A stretch of 64,000 bases of DNA from CAWEWH01 sp963812775 (GTDB taxonomy: Bacteria; Pseudomonadota; Alphaproteobacteria; Rhizobiales; Beijerinckiaceae), in contig CAWEWH010000009.1 of the NCBI GenBank assembly GCA_963812775.1, forward strand, positions 496,001 through 560,000. Direction: 5' to 3'. The notes beneath the pieces were generated by a model. That model saw nothing but the letters and a program-made list of their open reading frames with translations, searched no databases and had not been told where the DNA came from. A program made the position numbers and the translations under genes. Shown here piece after piece: positions 51,502 to 59,254 of this stretch. Position 1 is the stretch's first letter; each line of letters starts with the position of its first letter.

Positions 51502-52046
51502 TGCCCCTCGAAGGCCATCAGCGTCCGCACCGGGATGCCCAGGTCGCGGATCTTCTTGGCGCCGCCGAGGTCCGGCAGGTCGATGACGAAGACGGCCGCC
51601 ACCACGTCGGCGCCGATGTTGCGCAGGAGCTGCGCGGCCGCCCCCGCCGTGCCGCCGGTGGCGATGAGATCGTCGACGAGGATCACGCGCTCGCCCTTCG
51701 TGACCGCGTCCTCGTGGATCTCCATCTCGTCGACGCCGTATTCGAGCGAATAGGCGATGCGCACCGTCGTGTGCGGCAGCTTGCCCTTCTTGCGGATCGG
51801 CACGAAGCCGGCCGACAGCTGGTGCGCGACGGCGCCGCCGAGAATGAAGCCGCGCGCCTCGATGCCGGCCACCTTGTCGATCTTCGAGCCGGCCCAGGGC
51901 TGCACCAATTCGTCGACGGCGCGGCGGAAGGCGCGGGCGTCGCCGAGCAGCGTGGTGATGTCGCGAAACATGATGCCGGCCTTCGGGTAGTCCGGGATGG
52001 TCCGGATCGAAGCCTTGAGGTCGGTGAGAAGGTTCGTGTCCATCAC
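51498..52046 (-). CDS. apt: Adenine phosphoribosyltransferase
   Basis: Apt converts adenine and PRPP to AMP. ARGFILGGAVAHQLSAGFVP and the PRPP loop VILVDDLIATGGTAGAA are diagnostic; 182 residues is the normal length. It lies between mtnP, which releases adenine from methylthioadenosine, and mtnA, so it would recycle that adenine. Its stop codon overlaps the mtnA TTG start. A composite hairpin element ends 8 nt before its start codon. Confidence 0.95.
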   Translation of the reverse strand: MMDTNLLTDLKASIRTIPDYPKAGIMFRDITTLLGDARAFRRAVDELVQPWAGSKIDKVAGIEARGFILGGAVAHQLSAGFVPIRKKGKLPHTTVRIAYSLEYGVDEMEIHEDAVTKGERVILVDDLIATGGTAGAAAQLLRNIGADVVAAVFVIDLPDLGGAKKIRDLGIPVRTLMAFEGH

Positions 52047-52053
52047 TGCACCC

Positions 52054-52132
52054 TTAGTGTGTCGAATTTGAAATTCGCTAAATTGATTGGATCAGGGTAC
52101 CTCGCGAATTTCAAATTCGAAAAGCACACTAG
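52054..52132 (-). repeat. Composite element 2, hairpin b
   Basis: A 79-bp inverted repeat, TTAGTGTG to CACACTAG, with the perfect 17-bp inner stem TCGAATTTGAAATTCGC/GCGAATTTCAAATTCGA. On the minus strand it aligns with hairpin b at 26179, including the loop CCTGATCCAA. Stem differences are paired on both sides. Confidence 0.9.
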
Positions 52133-52144
52133 AAACAATCTCTT

Positions 52145-52235
52145 CTCGTGTCGCTTCGATTCCAAAATTCGCGAAGTCCTTTCGATGATTTGGGCTTCCA
52201 TCAAGATCATGCGAATTTCGGAATCGCGACACTAG
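52145..52235 (-). repeat. Composite element 2, hairpin a
   Basis: A 91-bp inverted repeat, CTCGTGTCGC to GCGACACTAG, with inner arms GATTCCAAAATTCGC/GCGAATTTCGGAATC. On the minus strand it aligns with hairpin a at 26090, sharing TTGATGGA in the loop. It is separated by 12 nt from hairpin b, as at 26 kb. Confidence 0.88.
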
Positions 52236-52238
52236 TGA

Positions 52239-53121
52239 TCAGGCTTTGCCGAGCACGCGCCCGGCCACCGCGTCGAGCTTCTTGAGCAGCGCCGGATCGC
52301 GCGCCTCGGGCGCGGTGATCATAGCGAAGTCGAGCGCCGTGTCGGAGCCGACCGGGCACGGCTCGTGCTCGGCGGGAAAGTCGCGCGCCAGACGCGCCAC
52401 GAGGCGGCGCGCCTTGTCGGCGTTGTCGTTGAGCACCTTGATGATCGACGGCCACGTCGACGGCGTCGTGCACCTCGTGCCAGCAATCGTAGTCGGTCAC
52501 CATGGCGACGGTGGCGTAGGTGATCTCCGCCTCGCGCGCGAGCTTGGCCTCCGGCATGTTGGTCATGCCGATCACGTCGATAGCCCAGGCCCTTGTAGAT
52601 CGTCGACTCGGCATAGGACGAGAATTGCGGCCCCTCCATGCACACATAGGTGCCGCCGCGCGTGTAGGCGATGCCCTCCGCCCTGGCGGCCGCCTCGATG
52701 CGCGCCTGCAGCCGCGGCCCGACCGGGTGCGCCATCGACACGTGCGCGACGCAGCCCTTGCCGAAGAAGCTCGTCTCGCGCTTCACGCGTGCGGTCGATG
52801 AACTGGCTCGACGAGAACGAAGTGGCCCGGCGCCAGCTCCTCCTTGAAGGAGCCGCAGGCCGAGAGCGACACGAGATCGGTGACGCCGGCCCGCTTCAGC
52901 GCGTCGATATTGGCGCGATAGTTGATGTCGGACGGCGACAGGCGATGGCCGCGCCCGTGCCGGGCGAGGAACACCACGTCGGTCGCACCGATGCGGCCGC
53001 GGCGCAGGACGTCCGACGGCTCGCCCCAGGGGCTCGCCATCGTCTCCTCGCGCACGCTCTCGAGGCCGGGCAGATCGTAGATGCCGGAGCCGCCGATGAT
53101 GCCGAGCACGGCCTTGGTCAT
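52239..53121 (-). pseudogene. mtnP: S-methyl-5'-thioadenosine phosphorylase (multiple frameshifts)
   Basis: MtnP splits methylthioadenosine, the by-product of polyamine synthesis, to adenine and methylthioribose 1-phosphate. The N-terminal part (LGIIGGSGIYDLPGLESVRE, FLARHGRGHRLSPSDINYRA, VSLSACGSFKEELAPGHFVL) is in one frame to about 52795. The rest (VSMAHPVGPRLQARIEAAAR, GTYVCMEGPQFSSYAES, VIGMTNMPEAKLAREAEITY, LNDNADKARRLVARLARD) follows over three more frame changes. All substrate-binding motifs remain, so sequence error is likely. It is the first of mtnP-apt-mtnA. Confidence 0.85.
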
Positions 53122-53266
53122 GGATGCTGCGCCCCGTGATCAGCGACTTGTCCCGAACCGGCGCGGCGGGGTCAAGTGATCAGGCGACGGAGGACGGAGC
53201 GCCGACGACGGATCAATGACGAGGCGCCTATCTGTCCTCTGTCGTCCGCCTGGCGTCGGTTGCTGA

Positions 53267-54148
53267 TTACACGCCCCTTGTCGGGGCCTCGTTCGCGCCC
53301 TCGCCGCCGAGCCCGGCCCAGACCTTGGTCTTCACAAAGTAGAGCAGCACCGACAGGATGCCGAGCCAGATGAGGACGACGAAGCCCACATACTTGCGCC
53401 GCTCCATGTGCATGTCGGCCGCCCAGTACATGAAGGTGGCCACGTCCTTGGCGTATTGGTCGACGGTCTCCGGGACCGGCGACTTACCGTCCGGGCCCTT
53501 CGGATATTCCAGCTGGCCGTCGCTGAGCGGCTTCGGCATGACCGTGAAGTGGCCGGGGAAATACGTGTTGTAGGTCGTGCCCTCCGGCGGCTTCTCGGGC
53601 GGCGGATCGACATAGCCGTTGAGGTAGGCGTGGATGTAGTCGGGGCCCTGCTCCTGGTAGGCGAGGAAGGGCAGCGCGTCGAAGATGAATTTCGGGAAGC
53701 CGCTCTCATAGGTGCGCGCCTTGGCCAGCACCGAGAAGTCGGGCGGTGCCTTGCCGCCATTGGAGGCGGCCGCCGCCTGCACGTTCGGAAACGGCGACGG
53801 GAAGCGGTCCGACGCGCGCCCTGGCCGCTCGATGGCCTCGCCCTTGTCGTCCAGATCCTTGATCTTGTACTCGGCCGCCAGCGCCTTGACCTGCGCCTCG
53901 GTGAATTCCGGCCCGCCGCGCTGCGACAGATTGCGGAAGGCGACGAGATTCATGGAGTGGCAGGACTGGCAGACCTCGCGGTAGATCTTGAAGCCGCGCT
54001 GCAATTGCGCGCGGTCGAAGGTTCCGAAGACACCGGCGAACGTCCACTTCTGCTTGGGCGGATGCTCTCCCTCGGCCGCCAAGGCGCCGCCGACGGGACC
54101 CGCGACGGCGAGAGCCGCGGTCAAGAGAACGGGTAGGAATCGCATCAT
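53267..54148 (-). CDS. petC: Cytochrome c1 of the bc1 complex
   Basis: This 293-residue subunit has a signal peptide ending GGALAAEG and covalent haem-binding VCQSCHSMNLVAFRNLSQRG. The distal methionine ligand is in FTVMPKPLSDG (about 205). A C-terminal membrane anchor (YVGFVVLIWLGILSVLLYFV) is followed by the short cytosolic tail. It passes electrons from the Rieske protein to soluble cytochrome c. It is separate from petB here, whereas Bradyrhizobium fuses the two as fbcH. Third gene of petABC. Confidence 0.96.
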   Translation of the reverse strand: MMRFLPVLLTAALAVAGPVGGALAAEGEHPPKQKWTFAGVFGTFDRAQLQRGFKIYREVCQSCHSMNLVAFRNLSQRGGPEFTEAQVKALAAEYKIKDLDDKGEAIERPGRASDRFPSPFPNVQAAAASNGGKAPPDFSVLAKARTYESGFPKFIFDALPFLAYQEQGPDYIHAYLNGYVDPPPEKPPEGTTYNTYFPGHFTVMPKPLSDGQLEYPKGPDGKSPVPETVDQYAKDVATFMYWAADMHMERRKYVGFVVLIWLGILSVLLYFVKTKVWAGLGGEGANEAPTRGV

Positions 54149-54170
54149 CGTCTTGCCCCCGCTCGCGCCG

Positions 54171-55455
54171 TCAACGCTTGGCCGGCTCTGAGGCGGCGCC
54201 CGCGGCCGCCGCGACCCCCGATCCGGCCCGCTCCTTGGTCAGCACCGCATCGGCGATGCTGTCGGGCAGCCGCCGCGGTGTCTCGAATATGCCGAGCAGC
54301 GGCAGGATGACCAGGAAGTAGGCGAAGTAGTACGCCGTCAGGATGCGGGCGAACACCACGTAGAGACCCTCAGGCGGCTTGGAGCCGAGATAGCCGAGGC
54401 CGATGCAGGCGATGACGAAGAGGAAGAACCAATACTGGAACACGGGCCGGTAGGCGCCCGAGCGCACCCGCGACGTGTCGAGCCACGGCAGGAAGGCGAG
54501 CACGATGATGGAGCCGAACATGGCGATGACGCCGCCAAGCTTCGACGGGATGGCGCGCAGGATGGCGTAGAACGGCAGGAAGTACCATTCCGGCACGATG
54601 TGGCTCGGCGTCACCAGCGGATTGGCCTCGATGAAATTGTCGGCGTGGCCGAGATAGTTCGGCACGAAGAAGGCGAACCACGCATAGAGGATGAGGAAGA
54701 CGACGAGGGCGAAGCCGTCCTTGATGGTGGCGTAGGGCGTGAACGGCACCGAGTTCCCGCTTGAGGCTCTTGATGTCGATGCCGGCCGGATTGTTCTGGC
54801 CGACATGATGCAGCGCCCAGATGTGCAGGATGACCACGCCGAAGATCATGAACGGCAGGAGGTAGTGCAGCGAGTAGAAGCGGTTGAGCGTCGGATTGTC
54901 GACCGCATAGCCGCCCCACAGCCAGGTGACGATGGGCTCGCCGATGCCCGGGATGGCCGAGAACAGGTTGGTGATGACGGTGGCGCCCCAGAAGCTCATC
55001 TGGCCCCAGGGCAGCACATAGCCCATGAAGGCGGTGGCCATCATCAGCAGCAGGATGATGACGCCGAGGATCCACAGCACCTCGCGCGGCGCCTTGTAGG
55101 AACCGTAATACATGCCGCGGAAGACGTGGATGTAGACGGCGATGAAGAACATCGAGGCGCCGTTGGCGTGCAGGCTGTTCAGCAGCCAGCCGTAGTTCAC
55201 GTCGCGCCGGATGTGCTCGACGGAGTTGAACGCCATCGTGGCTTCCGGCGTGTAGTGCATGGCGAGCACGACGCCGGTGACGATCTGCGCCGTCAGCATG
55301 AAGGCGAGGATGCCGCCGAACGTCCACAGATAGTTGATGTTGCGCGGCACCGGATAGGCGACAGCGGTTGAGTGGATGAGGCTGATGAGCGGCAGCCGGC
55401 TTTCGAACCACTTGGCCAAGGCGCTCTTCGGAACGTAGGTCGAATGTCCTTGCAT
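54171..55455 (-). CDS. petB: Cytochrome b of the bc1 complex (one frameshift)
   Basis: The diheme cytochrome b oxidises ubiquinol at the Qo site and reduces quinone at Qi. The first 240 codons are clean, with VLAMHYTPEATMAFNSVEHI, NANGASMFF-like LHANGASMFFIAVYIHVFRG and the WGATVITNLFSAIPGIG helix. One extra base near 54757, after AGIDIKSLK, shifts the frame. The Qo PEWY motif (HIVPEWYFLPFYAILRAIPS) and the last helices continue to 54171. Length with the insertion is 3n+1, fitting a single-base error. The gene is essential for respiration. Confidence 0.94.
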
Positions 55456-55515
55456 CGCGTGCCTCGGTGGTTCCCAGTCTCGTGCGCGGCCTCAGCCGAT
55501 GCCGATCAAACGGCG

Positions 55516-56067
55516 TCAGCCGATGCGGATCAATGTGTCGGAGGCGAACTCGTATTTCGGGACCGCCAGGTTCTCGGGCGCCGGACCCTTCCGGATGCGG
55601 CCCGACGTATCGTAGACCGAGCCGTGACAGGGGCAGAACCAGCCGTTGTACTCGCCCTGCTGGCCGAGCGGCACGCAGCCGAGATGCGTGCAGATGCCGA
55701 CCATGACGAGGTAGGCCTCCTTGCCCTTGGCGGCGCGATTCTCGTCGGTCGCCTTGGTGTCGGCCGGCAGGTTGGCGTTGCGCGCCAGGCGATCCGGCAG
55801 GTCGTCCACCGAAACGTTCTTGGCGTCCTCGATTTCCTTGGCAGTGCGGCGGCGGATGAACACCGGCTTGCCGCGCCACTTCACCGTGACACTCTGGCCC
55901 TCGGCGATCGGCCCGATATCGACCTCCACCGTGCTCAGCGCCAAGGTCGAAGCGTCGGGATTCATCTGGCTGATCAGCGGCCACAGCGTGGCGGCGGCAC
56001 CGACCGCGCCGACTGCACCTGTCGCGATGTAGAGGAAGTCCCGCCGGGTGGGTTCGGCGGTCGTCAT
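55516..56067 (-). CDS. petA: Ubiquinol-cytochrome c reductase Rieske iron-sulphur subunit
   Basis: This 183-residue protein carries the [2Fe-2S] cluster of the bc1 complex. A Tat-type anchor PTRRDFLYIATGAVGAVGAA stays as the membrane helix. Cluster motifs are CTHLGC (about 129-134) and CPCHGS (about 150-155), the paired form with the disulphide cysteines. ATG 56067 is selected; an in-frame GTG four codons upstream is possible. It heads petABC, with 60 nt to petB. The 295 nt upstream are shared with divergent trmL. Confidence 0.96.
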   Translation of the reverse strand: MTTAEPTRRDFLYIATGAVGAVGAAATLWPLISQMNPDASTLALSTVEVDIGPIAEGQSVTVKWRGKPVFIRRRTAKEIEDAKNVSVDDLPDRLARNANLPADTKATDENRAAKGKEAYLVMVGICTHLGCVPLGQQGEYNGWFCPCHGSVYDTSGRIRKGPAPENLAVPKYEFASDTLIRIG

Positions 56068-56362
56068 GGTGTCAGCCACTAAATCGGCTCCGAATCTCGT
56101 TCGAATGCCCGCTTCGCCTGCCGCTGCCCCCGAGACGGCGCCAAGCGTCGAGGATATGAGAATTCCGCGCACGAACCACGCGCAGCCACGCGGCGCAATG
56201 CGACCGGGAGTTGCCGCGCGGGCGCTGTTTGGCACGGTTCAAATGGGCTGTCCATATAGGCCGTGGGACAACGCCGGCGCCCGCGAGAGACAGCGTTTTG
56301 TCCAGTCGCGGCAAGACGATAAGCGGGCGTGGCGACGCACCCCAAAAGTCGGAGCGAACGCG

Positions 56363-56830
56363 ATGCGGCTTGCCCTCTACCAGCCCGACATCCCCCAGAA
56401 CGCCGGCACGATTCTGCGCCTCGCGGCCTGCCTTGGTGTGGCCGTCGACATCATCGAGCCGGCCGGCTTTCCGGTGACCGACCGCGCCTTCCGCCGTGCC
56501 GGCATGGACTACCTCGATCAGGTGGACATCGCGCGGCACGCCTCGTGGGCCGCCTTCGAGGCGGAGCGCCGGCGGCGCGGCGGCCGGCTCCTTCTTGCCA
56601 CCACCAATGCGCGGATGAGCTACGCCGCCTTCGCCTTCGCGCCCGACGACATGCTGCTCTTCGGCCGCGAGAGCGCCGGCGTGCCTGACGAGGTGCACGC
56701 GGCGGCCGACGCGCGCCTCATCGTGCCGATGCGGCCGGGGCTACGCTCCCTCAATGTGGCGATGGCGGCCGCCATGATGCTGGGCGAGGCGCTGCGGCAA
56801 ACCGGCGGCCTGCCGCCGGTCATGGGCTGA
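56363..56830 (+). CDS. trmL: tRNA (cytidine(34)-2'-O)-methyltransferase
   Basis: TrmL methylates the wobble nucleotide of leucine tRNAs using SAM. This is a single-domain SPOUT protein of 155 residues, starting LALYQPDIPQNAGTILRLAA. The knot forms from LLFGRESAGVPDEVHAAADA, IVPMRPGLRSLNVAMAAAMM and the final helix. The start at ATG 56363 gives the standard N-terminus; longer upstream frames are not conserved. Confidence 0.94.
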   Translation: MRLALYQPDIPQNAGTILRLAACLGVAVDIIEPAGFPVTDRAFRRAGMDYLDQVDIARHASWAAFEAERRRRGGRLLLATTNARMSYAAFAFAPDDMLLFGRESAGVPDEVHAAADARLIVPMRPGLRSLNVAMAAAMMLGEALRQTGGLPPVMG

Positions 56831-56918
56831 GCCCCTCCCGCGGGAGCCTCGCGCCGCATTGCAATTCCGGACGGGTTGGGATTTGTCACGGGAGACAAGT
56901 CCATCCGGGCAGAACGAC

Positions 56919-57803
56919 ATGACCAATCTCGAGCCTGCCAAGGGCGCGGCGGCGCAGTGGTTCAAGACCCTGCGCGACCGCATCGTGGCCGCGTTCGAGA
57001 CGCTCGAGCGCGAGGCGCCCGGCCCCTTCGATCCGGTCGCGACGGCGCCGGCGCGCTTTGCGCTGAAGCCGTGGCAGCGCACCGACCATTCCGGCGCGCC
57101 CGGCGGCGGCGGCGAGACGGGCATGCTGCGCGGCCGCGTCTTCGAGAAGGCCGGCGTCCACATTTCCACCGTGCACGGCACCTTCGCGCCGGAGTTCCGT
57201 GGCCAGATTCCCGGCTCCGACGAGGATCCGCGCTTCTGGGCCGGCGGCATCTCGGTCATCGCCCATCCGTGGAACCCCCATATTCCCACCGTGCACATGA
57301 ACACCCGCTTCGTGGTGACCACGAAGCCGTGGTTCGGGGGCGGCGCCGACCTGACGCCGGTCCTCGATCGCCGCCGCACTCAGGAAGATGCCGACACCCT
57401 CGCCTTCCATCGCGCCATGCAGCGCGCCTGCGAGGCCCATGCGGTCGCCGACTATGGGCGCTACAAGAGCTGGTGCGACGAGTATTTCTCGCTCAAGCAC
57501 CGCGGCGAGACGCGCGGCGTCGGCGGCATCTTCTACGATTACCATTGGTCCGACGACTTCGACGCCGACCTCGCCTTCACAAAGGCGGTGGGCGAAGCTT
57601 TCCTCGACGTCTATCCGCAGATCGTGCGGCGCAACTGGGCGGCACCGTGGACGGACGCCGACCGCGTCGAGCAAGAAACGAGACGCGGACGCTACGTGGA
57701 GTTCAACCTGCTCTACGACCGCGGCACGCTGTTCGGGCTGAGGACGGGCGGCAATGTCGAATCGATCCTGTCGTCGATGCCGCCGCGGGCAAGATGGCCG
57801 TAA
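56919..57803 (+). CDS. hemF: Oxygen-dependent coproporphyrinogen III oxidase
   Basis: HemF decarboxylates coproporphyrinogen III to protoporphyrinogen IX with O2 in haem synthesis. Visible are VHISTVHGTFAPEFRGQIPG, MNTRFVVTTKPWFGGGADLT and KSWCDEYFSLKHRGETRGVG, followed by GIFYDYHW. The active-site VEFNLLYDRGTLFGLRTGGN is near the C-terminus. The length (294) is normal. A TTGTC-N6-GACAA palindrome lies 20 nt before the ATG. It is encoded next to petABC, whose cytochromes need haem. Confidence 0.95.
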   Translation: MTNLEPAKGAAAQWFKTLRDRIVAAFETLEREAPGPFDPVATAPARFALKPWQRTDHSGAPGGGGETGMLRGRVFEKAGVHISTVHGTFAPEFRGQIPGSDEDPRFWAGGISVIAHPWNPHIPTVHMNTRFVVTTKPWFGGGADLTPVLDRRRTQEDADTLAFHRAMQRACEAHAVADYGRYKSWCDEYFSLKHRGETRGVGGIFYDYHWSDDFDADLAFTKAVGEAFLDVYPQIVRRNWAAPWTDADRVEQETRRGRYVEFNLLYDRGTLFGLRTGGNVESILSSMPPRARWP

Positions 57804-57823
57804 TCGACCCCGAGCAAGACGGG

Positions 57824-58333
57824 CTAAATGGTGCCGCGCGCCTTCGCCGCATCGGCGACAATCCGTTCGATCGCCTGTGCATCGACGCGTTCGGCTTGCA
57901 GATCGATGATGTAGGATCGACCGGCAATGCGCAGCCGTATCCACGGCGCGTTGACCGAGATGCGCAGGCGAAGTTGCCCGCGATTCCTTTGCGAATCTCC
58001 AACGTCGGTAACCGGGTGGCTGCGCGTCGAAGGCGCGAGAAACCCGATCACCGTGACGAGTAGATCGGCGCGCTCGCGTTCGAGCCGCACCACGTAGCGC
58101 CGCGCGTAGATTGCCATGCCGACGAGCGGCAGGATGCCGATCAACGCGACGATGGCGGCGGTGGCCCAACGCTGCAGCGGCGCACGCAGGACGCCGCCGT
58201 CGCCGGGCGACAGACCATAGGTCTGCGCGAGATCGGCCGCCCAGTAGAGCCAGCCGATGCACCACAGCGCCGACGCCCAGGTGACCATGCGGACCTTGCG
58301 GGCTTGGCGACGGTTCTCGACCAGCACGGCCAT
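57824..58333 (-). CDS. Two-helix membrane protein, hypothetical
   Basis: This 169-residue protein has two transmembrane helices (about residues 18-38 and 58-78) and a C-terminal strand-rich domain (LRLRISVNAPWIRLRIAGRS, YIIDLQAERVDAQAIERIV). The general layout resembles the paralogous pair at 41.1 and 45.1 kb but without clear sequence identity. It is convergent with hemF. A longer upstream start would run through a dispersed palindrome and is rejected. Confidence 0.6.
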   Translation of the reverse strand: MAVLVENRRQARKVRMVTWASALWCIGWLYWAADLAQTYGLSPGDGGVLRAPLQRWATAAIVALIGILPLVGMAIYARRYVVRLERERADLLVTVIGFLAPSTRSHPVTDVGDSQRNRGQLRLRISVNAPWIRLRIAGRSYIIDLQAERVDAQAIERIVADAAKARGTI

Positions 58334-58391
58334 CTCAGCGCGATCCGATTTCGTTGAAATCGAATTCGGGCTCGATATTTTTTGGTTTGCC

Positions 58392-58436
58392 GCATGATCC
58401 TTATCCGAAAACCGCGCACACTTTTCGGGATCATGC
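58392..58436. repeat. Dispersed palindrome, copy 3
   Basis: GCATGATCCTTATCCGAAAA and CTTTTCGGGATCATGC form the same palindrome as at 4274 and 31947, in the opposite orientation. It lies at the 3' end of the DM13 gene. Confidence 0.85.
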
Positions 58437-58437
58437 A

Positions 58438-58947
58438 CTAGCGCGCCGCAGTCGCCATGAGATCGGCCGGCGAGATCAGGACGCCGAAGCGCTGGCACCA
58501 GACGATGACGCTCGGATAGTCCTTGAGATCGACGCTGTCGGGGATGGCGTAGCGCTGGCTTCCCTGGAAGGCGCGCAGGCGCCCGAGGTCGACGAACTTC
58601 ACGTCTTTCATGTCCGCCGTCGCGCGGATCGACGCCTTCGGCACGAGATAGACGTGAAAGGCGGGGCCGGGACCAACCTCGAAATCCGGCTCGAGGAAGA
58701 CCGCACGCTGGTAGACGCTGACTTTCCCCTTGCCGTGGTGGATCGGGTCGGACGGATCGGCATGGATGAACGTGCCGGTGGCGACCAGCGCCGAACGGTC
58801 CGCCTCGCTCAGGGCCTCGGTCGCCGGTGGCGGCGCGAAGACATACGGGAAAATGAAAATGCCGAGCGCCACCCCAAGGCTGGTGCCGAGCACGACACCT
58901 GTCAGAAAGATCATCAAGCCGCGCCAGAGCCTGCGCATCGCCGCCAC
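58438..58947 (-). CDS. Membrane-anchored DM13 domain protein
   Basis: An N-terminal signal anchor (about residues 8-38) is followed by a DM13 domain (about 55-165): ATGTFIHADPSDPIHHGKGK, YQRAVFLEPDFEVGPGPAFH, and the redox-linked VIVWCQRFGVLISPADL with its conserved cysteine. DM13 is a cytochrome-like electron-transfer-related fold of unclear role. It is the last gene of the run cca-58949-DM13, starting 1 nt after the previous stop. Confidence 0.85.
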   Translation of the reverse strand: MAAMRRLWRGLMIFLTGVVLGTSLGVALGIFIFPYVFAPPPATEALSEADRSALVATGTFIHADPSDPIHHGKGKVSVYQRAVFLEPDFEVGPGPAFHVYLVPKASIRATADMKDVKFVDLGRLRAFQGSQRYAIPDSVDLKDYPSVIVWCQRFGVLISPADLMATAAR

Positions 58948-58948
58948 C

Positions 58949-59227
58949 TCAATCGGCGCTCGGCAGCCGCCGCATGGTGAACTCGATCTGGCCGTCGGCG
59001 AGCTCGCGCCAGCTTTCCACCTCGGTCATGTAGGCGGCCTTGGGGAAGCGCGCGAAGAATTCGCGCGCTCTTTCGCGCGCCGTCTCACGCGGCAGCGTAA
59101 AGGTCTCGCGCCGCCACATGTCGTGACGCGCCTCATCGGCCCGTCCGACGGCGGCGCCCCGCGTCTTGCGGCGGGCTTCGGCCGCCCGGCGGGCGATGTC
59201 GAGGGGCTGCATCTTCTCCCGTGCCAT
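58949..59227 (-). CDS. Conserved hypothetical protein, 92 aa
   Basis: This basic 92-residue protein starts MAREKMQPLDIARRAAEARR. It contains FTLPRETARERAREFFARFP and ends VESWRELADGQIEFTMRRLP. A short alpha-beta fold is likely; no function is known. It lies between cca and the DM13 gene and is probably co-transcribed with both. Confidence 0.75.
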   Translation of the reverse strand: MAREKMQPLDIARRAAEARRKTRGAAVGRADEARHDMWRRETFTLPRETARERAREFFARFPKAAYMTEVESWRELADGQIEFTMRRLPSAD

Positions 59228-59254
59228 GGGCGCAAGTCTAACGCCGGCCGGCGA

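Noticed and set aside
58334..58498. Upstream extension of the 57824-58333 membrane protein
   Set aside because: The extra residues are the translated dispersed palindrome; ATG 58333 is the supported start.
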